Shown: piece after piece, positions 61,126 to 64,000 of the stretch
Layout of the letters: each line of letters opens with the position of its first letter
How positions within the stretch are numbered: position 1 is the first letter of the stretch
From: Dokdonia sp. Dokd-P16
Lineage (GTDB): Bacteria > Bacteroidota > Bacteroidia > Flavobacteriales > Flavobacteriaceae
DNA length: 64,000 nt
NCBI RefSeq assembly: GCF_003095655.1
Contig: NZ_CP029151.1
Span: forward strand, 867,001 to 931,000
Direction: 5' to 3'
Program-made: the position numbers and the translations under genes
Notes under the pieces: generated by a model
What the model was told of the DNA's origin: nothing
Database searches by the model: none
What the model saw: only the letters and a program-made list of their open reading frames with translations

Positions 61126-64000
61126 ATGACCGACTTCAATTTTGCGAAGTATAATAAGATATTAGGCTGGACAGTATTTGCCATTGCCCTTATTGTTTAC
61201 TCTCTTACTGTAGAGCCTACAGCGAGTTTCTGGGATGCCGGTGAGTACATATCCACCTCCTCAAAACTAGAAATAGGTCACCCACCTGGAGCACCACTTT
61301 ACCAAATACTAGGAGCCTTTGTTTCTATTTTTGCACCAGATGCAACCTACATAGCACTTGCTGTAAATTATCTTTCGTGCCTCACAAGTGCGTTTACCAT
61401 ACTTTTTATGTTTTGGTCGCTCACTTTATTGATCACGAGATCGCTTGCTATTAACGCAGAACTTATTACAAAAACAAAACAACAAGCAATTCTTGCTAGT
61501 GCTGCCATAGGTGCGCTTGCATTTGCTTTTACAGATAGCTTTTGGTTTAATGCCGTAGAAGCAGAGGTATATGCCCCAGCAGCCGTGGTACTCTCTCTTT
61601 TATTCTATCTTGGATTGTTGTGGGAGCGTGACATGCACGAACCTAGAGGAAATCGCTGGCTCATATTAATATCTTTTATTGTAGGTCTATCCTTTGGTAT
61701 TCACTTTATGGGATTACTTACCATCCCTGCAATTGGCTTACTTTATTTCTTCAAGAACACAGAAAAAATAACTGCCAAAAATCTCATCATAGCACTGGTT
61801 ATCGTTGTAGCCATCTTGATGTTTATTTTTAAGTTATTACTTCCTTATACATTATCATTATTTGGGTACTTAGAAGTATTCTTCGTAAACTCTATGGGAC
61901 TACCTTTTAATAGTGGTACCATTATAGCAGGTTTACTTCTTGTAGGGTTATTTGTTTACGGATTTAAGCTTTCGCGAAAGCGTAACAAACCACTCCTTAA
62001 CACCATGCTACTTTGCATGCTTTACATCTTTATAGGTTTTTCTAGCTGGATGATGCTGCCTATACGTGCAAATGCTGGTACAACTATTAATGAGAACAAT
62101 CCGTCAAATGCTCGATCACTACTTGCTTATTACAACCGTGAGCAATATGCCGAAACAAAACTCTTTTATGGACCTCAATTTACCTCAGACTATTCTGGAC
62201 TAGATCCAGATACGCCATACCTCGACAAACCGAAGTTATACGAGAAAGACGAAGCGCTTGGAAAATATGTTGTGGTAAATGAGTGGCGCAATGCAAAGCA
62301 AAATCTTGATGATGCGCATAATGCTATCTTACCAAGAATGTGGAGCCCAGAAAATAATGCAAATTACATGCAGTATACGGGTCCTTTAAAATTCAGTATC
62401 AAGTATGATCCTGATATGCCAGAGGAAGATCGCCAGTATCTTCAAGAAGTTGTAACTCAGTTCAAGATAGATTACAGAGACGGAAAGGTAAATTATGAAG
62501 GTTATGATGCCTTTCTAAAGAGCCAGATAGGAAGTTACCTAGATGTAGAAAAACCATCCTTTGGAGCAAACATGAATTATATGTTCAGCTTCCAGTTTGG
62601 GTATATGTACTGGCGTTACTTCATGTGGAACTTTGTAGGAAGACAAAATGATATACAAGGTAAAGGCGATGACTTTAACGGAAACTGGATTTCTGGAATA
62701 GACTTTATAGACAGTATGTTCTTAGGACCTCAAGACAATTTACCGTCTGATGTTGCTGATAACAAAGCTCGTAACACTTATTTCTTTCTTCCGCTATTAT
62801 TGGGATTATTAGGTCTTCTTTTTCACGCAAGTAAAGACTGGAAACGTTTTGCAGTATTACTAGTCTTCTTCTTATTTACAGGTCTTGCACTAAAAGTGTA
62901 CTTAAATGAACGTGCTTTTGAACCTCGTGAGCGTGATTATGCGCTAGTGGGATCCTTCTATGTCTTTGCGATGTGGATAGGTTTTGGTGTCTATGCGCTA
63001 TTTGATATTGTAAAAGATTTTATAAAACCTAAAATAGCAATGCCTATTGTGGCTGTTATATGTTTACTAGCTGCTCCTGTATTACTTGCCTCACAAAACT
63101 GGGATGACCATGATCGCTCAGGAAGGAAAACGGCACTTGCCATGGCAAAGAAGTACCTAGACTCTGTAGATGAGAATGCCATTATATTCACAATAGGTGA
63201 CAACGATACGTTTGCTCTTTGGTATGCACAAGAAATTGAAGGATATCGTACTGATGTGCGTATTGTAAATACTAGTTTGATTAATACAGATTGGTACTAC
63301 GACCAGATGAAGAGAGCGGCATATAAAAGTCCTCCAGTGCCTAGTTCGCTTACACATGATAAGTATGCAGCATCTAACCGTGAGGCACTATTTTATCAAG
63401 AAACTAAAGACTCTATTATTCCTATCTCACAATGGATGAGTTTTGTTGCTAGCGATGATCCTAGAACAAAGGTAGAGTATGCAAAAGGGCAGTTTTTTAA
63501 CACCTTCCCTAGCAAAAAGGTGCGCATTCCAGTAAATAAGGAAACCGTACTCAAGAACAAGATTGTCCCTATGGATGATGCAGATAGCATTGTACCATAC
63601 ATAGACATTGAACTTAAAGGGAATGTTCTTTACAAGAACAGGCTGCTTATGCTCGACATTATTGCTAGCAATAACTGGGAACGACCTATTTACTTTACTG
63701 GTGGAAGCTTTGGTGATGATGACTACTTATGGATGAAGGACTACCTACAACTAGATGGTGTAGCTTATAAACTTATCCCAATAAGGACTCCTATCGATCC
63801 TCGTAATCCTTATGATATGGGTCGCGTAGATGCAGATAAGATGTATGACATCGTAAAGAAATGGTATTGGGGCAACAGTGGAAGCCCAGATATCTATCAC
63901 GATCGTGAGACACGCACTAATGCTATTACCTATAGAGGTAACATGGCACGTCTAGTGGAGCAACTTCTCGCAGAAAACAAGCCAGAAAAAGCAAAGGAAA
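61126..64000 (+). CDS. DUF2723 family membrane protein, protein O-mannosyltransferase-like (partial, 3' end outside window)
   Basis: The ATG at 61126 opens a frame that stays open to the right edge (958 residues visible). The N-terminus has the DUF2723 pattern SFWDAGEYISTSSKLEIGHPPGAPLY with an acidic pair in the first extracytoplasmic loop, as in GT-C-fold glycosyltransferases. About twelve helices follow (to about residue 650), then a large C-terminal soluble part with a DNDTFALWY stretch. Members are thought to transfer sugars from lipid carriers to secreted proteins in Bacteroidetes. A palindrome copy encodes FKLSRKRNK between two helices. Confidence 0.88.
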   Translation, partial: MTDFNFAKYNKILGWTVFAIALIVYSLTVEPTASFWDAGEYISTSSKLEIGHPPGAPLYQILGAFVSIFAPDATYIALAVNYLSCLTSAFTILFMFWSLTLLITRSLAINAELITKTKQQAILASAAIGALAFAFTDSFWFNAVEAEVYAPAAVVLSLLFYLGLLWERDMHEPRGNRWLILISFIVGLSFGIHFMGLLTIPAIGLLYFFKNTEKITAKNLIIALVIVVAILMFIFKLLLPYTLSLFGYLEVFFVNSMGLPFNSGTIIAGLLLVGLFVYGFKLSRKRNKPLLNTMLLCMLYIFIGFSSWMMLPIRANAGTTINENNPSNARSLLAYYNREQYAETKLFYGPQFTSDYSGLDPDTPYLDKPKLYEKDEALGKYVVVNEWRNAKQNLDDAHNAILPRMWSPENNANYMQYTGPLKFSIKYDPDMPEEDRQYLQEVVTQFKIDYRDGKVNYEGYDAFLKSQIGSYLDVEKPSFGANMNYMFSFQFGYMYWRYFMWNFVGRQNDIQGKGDDFNGNWISGIDFIDSMFLGPQDNLPSDVADNKARNTYFFLPLLLGLLGLLFHASKDWKRFAVLLVFFLFTGLALKVYLNERAFEPRERDYALVGSFYVFAMWIGFGVYALFDIVKDFIKPKIAMPIVAVICLLAAPVLLASQNWDDHDRSGRKTALAMAKKYLDSVDENAIIFTIGDNDTFALWYAQEIEGYRTDVRIVNTSLINTDWYYDQMKRAAYKSPPVPSSLTHDKYAASNREALFYQETKDSIIPISQWMSFVASDDPRTKVEYAKGQFFNTFPSKKVRIPVNKETVLKNKIVPMDDADSIVPYIDIELKGNVLYKNRLLMLDIIASNNWERPIYFTGGSFGDDDYLWMKDYLQLDGVAYKLIPIRTPIDPRNPYDMGRVDADKMYDIVKKWYWGNSGSPDIYHDRETRTNAITYRGNMARLVEQLLAENKPEKAKE
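61967..61982. repeat. Dispersed palindrome copy inside coding sequence (LSRKR frame)
   Basis: AGCTTTCGCGAAAGCG in the DUF2723 gene, read as KLSRKRN on the plus strand and followed by TAAC as in intergenic copies. Confidence 0.9.

Noticed and set aside
1-64000. CRISPR array, rRNA genes, transposase, integrase, phage genes or riboswitch
   Set aside because: None is visible. The regularly dispersed palindrome is not a CRISPR because spacing is kilobases and irregular, and no cas genes are present.

Overview
The window looks like chromosomal DNA of a marine Flavobacteriaceae bacterium; a Dokdonia/Krokinobacter-type relative is my guess. The reasons are the gene content (SprA and RemB-like gliding/type IX secretion genes, SusC-style TonB receptors, GLPGLI and SPOR proteins, DUF2723), the alternative complex III plus aa3-type oxidase, the low GC, and promoters of the Bacteroidetes form TTTG-N17-23-TAnnTTTG. 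There is no rRNA, CRISPR array, phage or insertion sequence. One tRNA gene (Gln, anticodon TTG) is present.

Layout. 1-2.5 kb: a MacB/LolCDE-type ABC exporter (two permeases, one ATPase), running off the left edge. 2.8-8.2 kb: a His-rich small protein with a TonB receptor, then a convergent second TonB-dependent barrel protein. 8.3-13.8 kb: accessory and assembly genes of cytochrome c oxidase (two subunit III genes, subunit IV, SCO, a cysteine-less SCO-like protein, DUF420, a CxxC membrane protein, heme farnesyltransferase). 13.8-15.5 kb: MBL hydrolase, VOC protein, lipoprotein. 15.6-31 kb: the minus-strand block maeB, ruvA, sprA, gcvH, vanZ-like, tonB, tonB, remB. 31.1-33.5 kb: sugar transporter and PfkB kinase. 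33.6-37 kb: queG, cytochrome P450, ruvB. 37.1-49.1 kb: one long respiratory operon actABCDEF-coxB-coxA. 49.2-54.6 kb: SPOR protein, a small unlisted ORF and the rimP-nusA-infB operon. 54.8-59.4 kb: stress proteins, an SLC13 transporter and an MscS channel. 59.6-60.9 kb: a small cassette with a GLPGLI protein downstream of tRNA-Gln. 61.1 kb to the right edge: a DUF2723 membrane protein.

How the genes work together. ActA-F oxidises quinol and passes electrons to the aa3 oxidase encoded directly downstream. The maturation genes for that oxidase (heme O synthesis, copper delivery, subunits III/IV) lie about 24 kb away. SprA and RemB-like protein sit with two TonB proteins and serve envelope secretion/gliding.

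The most unusual feature is a dispersed perfect palindrome, CGCTTTCGCGAAAGCG or close variants. Its 10-base core TTTCGCGAAA occurs 21 times exactly (plus one variant) in 64 kb, 13 times between genes and 8 times inside genes. In genes it is read in only two frames (AFAKA or LSRKR). Some intergenic copies form inverted pairs. Other points of interest are a duplicated tRNA-Gln terminator enclosing a 1.15-kb cassette, a terminator-like hairpin in the rimP-nusA-infB leader, a TonB-C-like domain on the RemB-like barrel, a helix-hairpin-helix tail on ActC, and a 55-codon ORF after infB. All calls come from reading the sequence; no database search was run.
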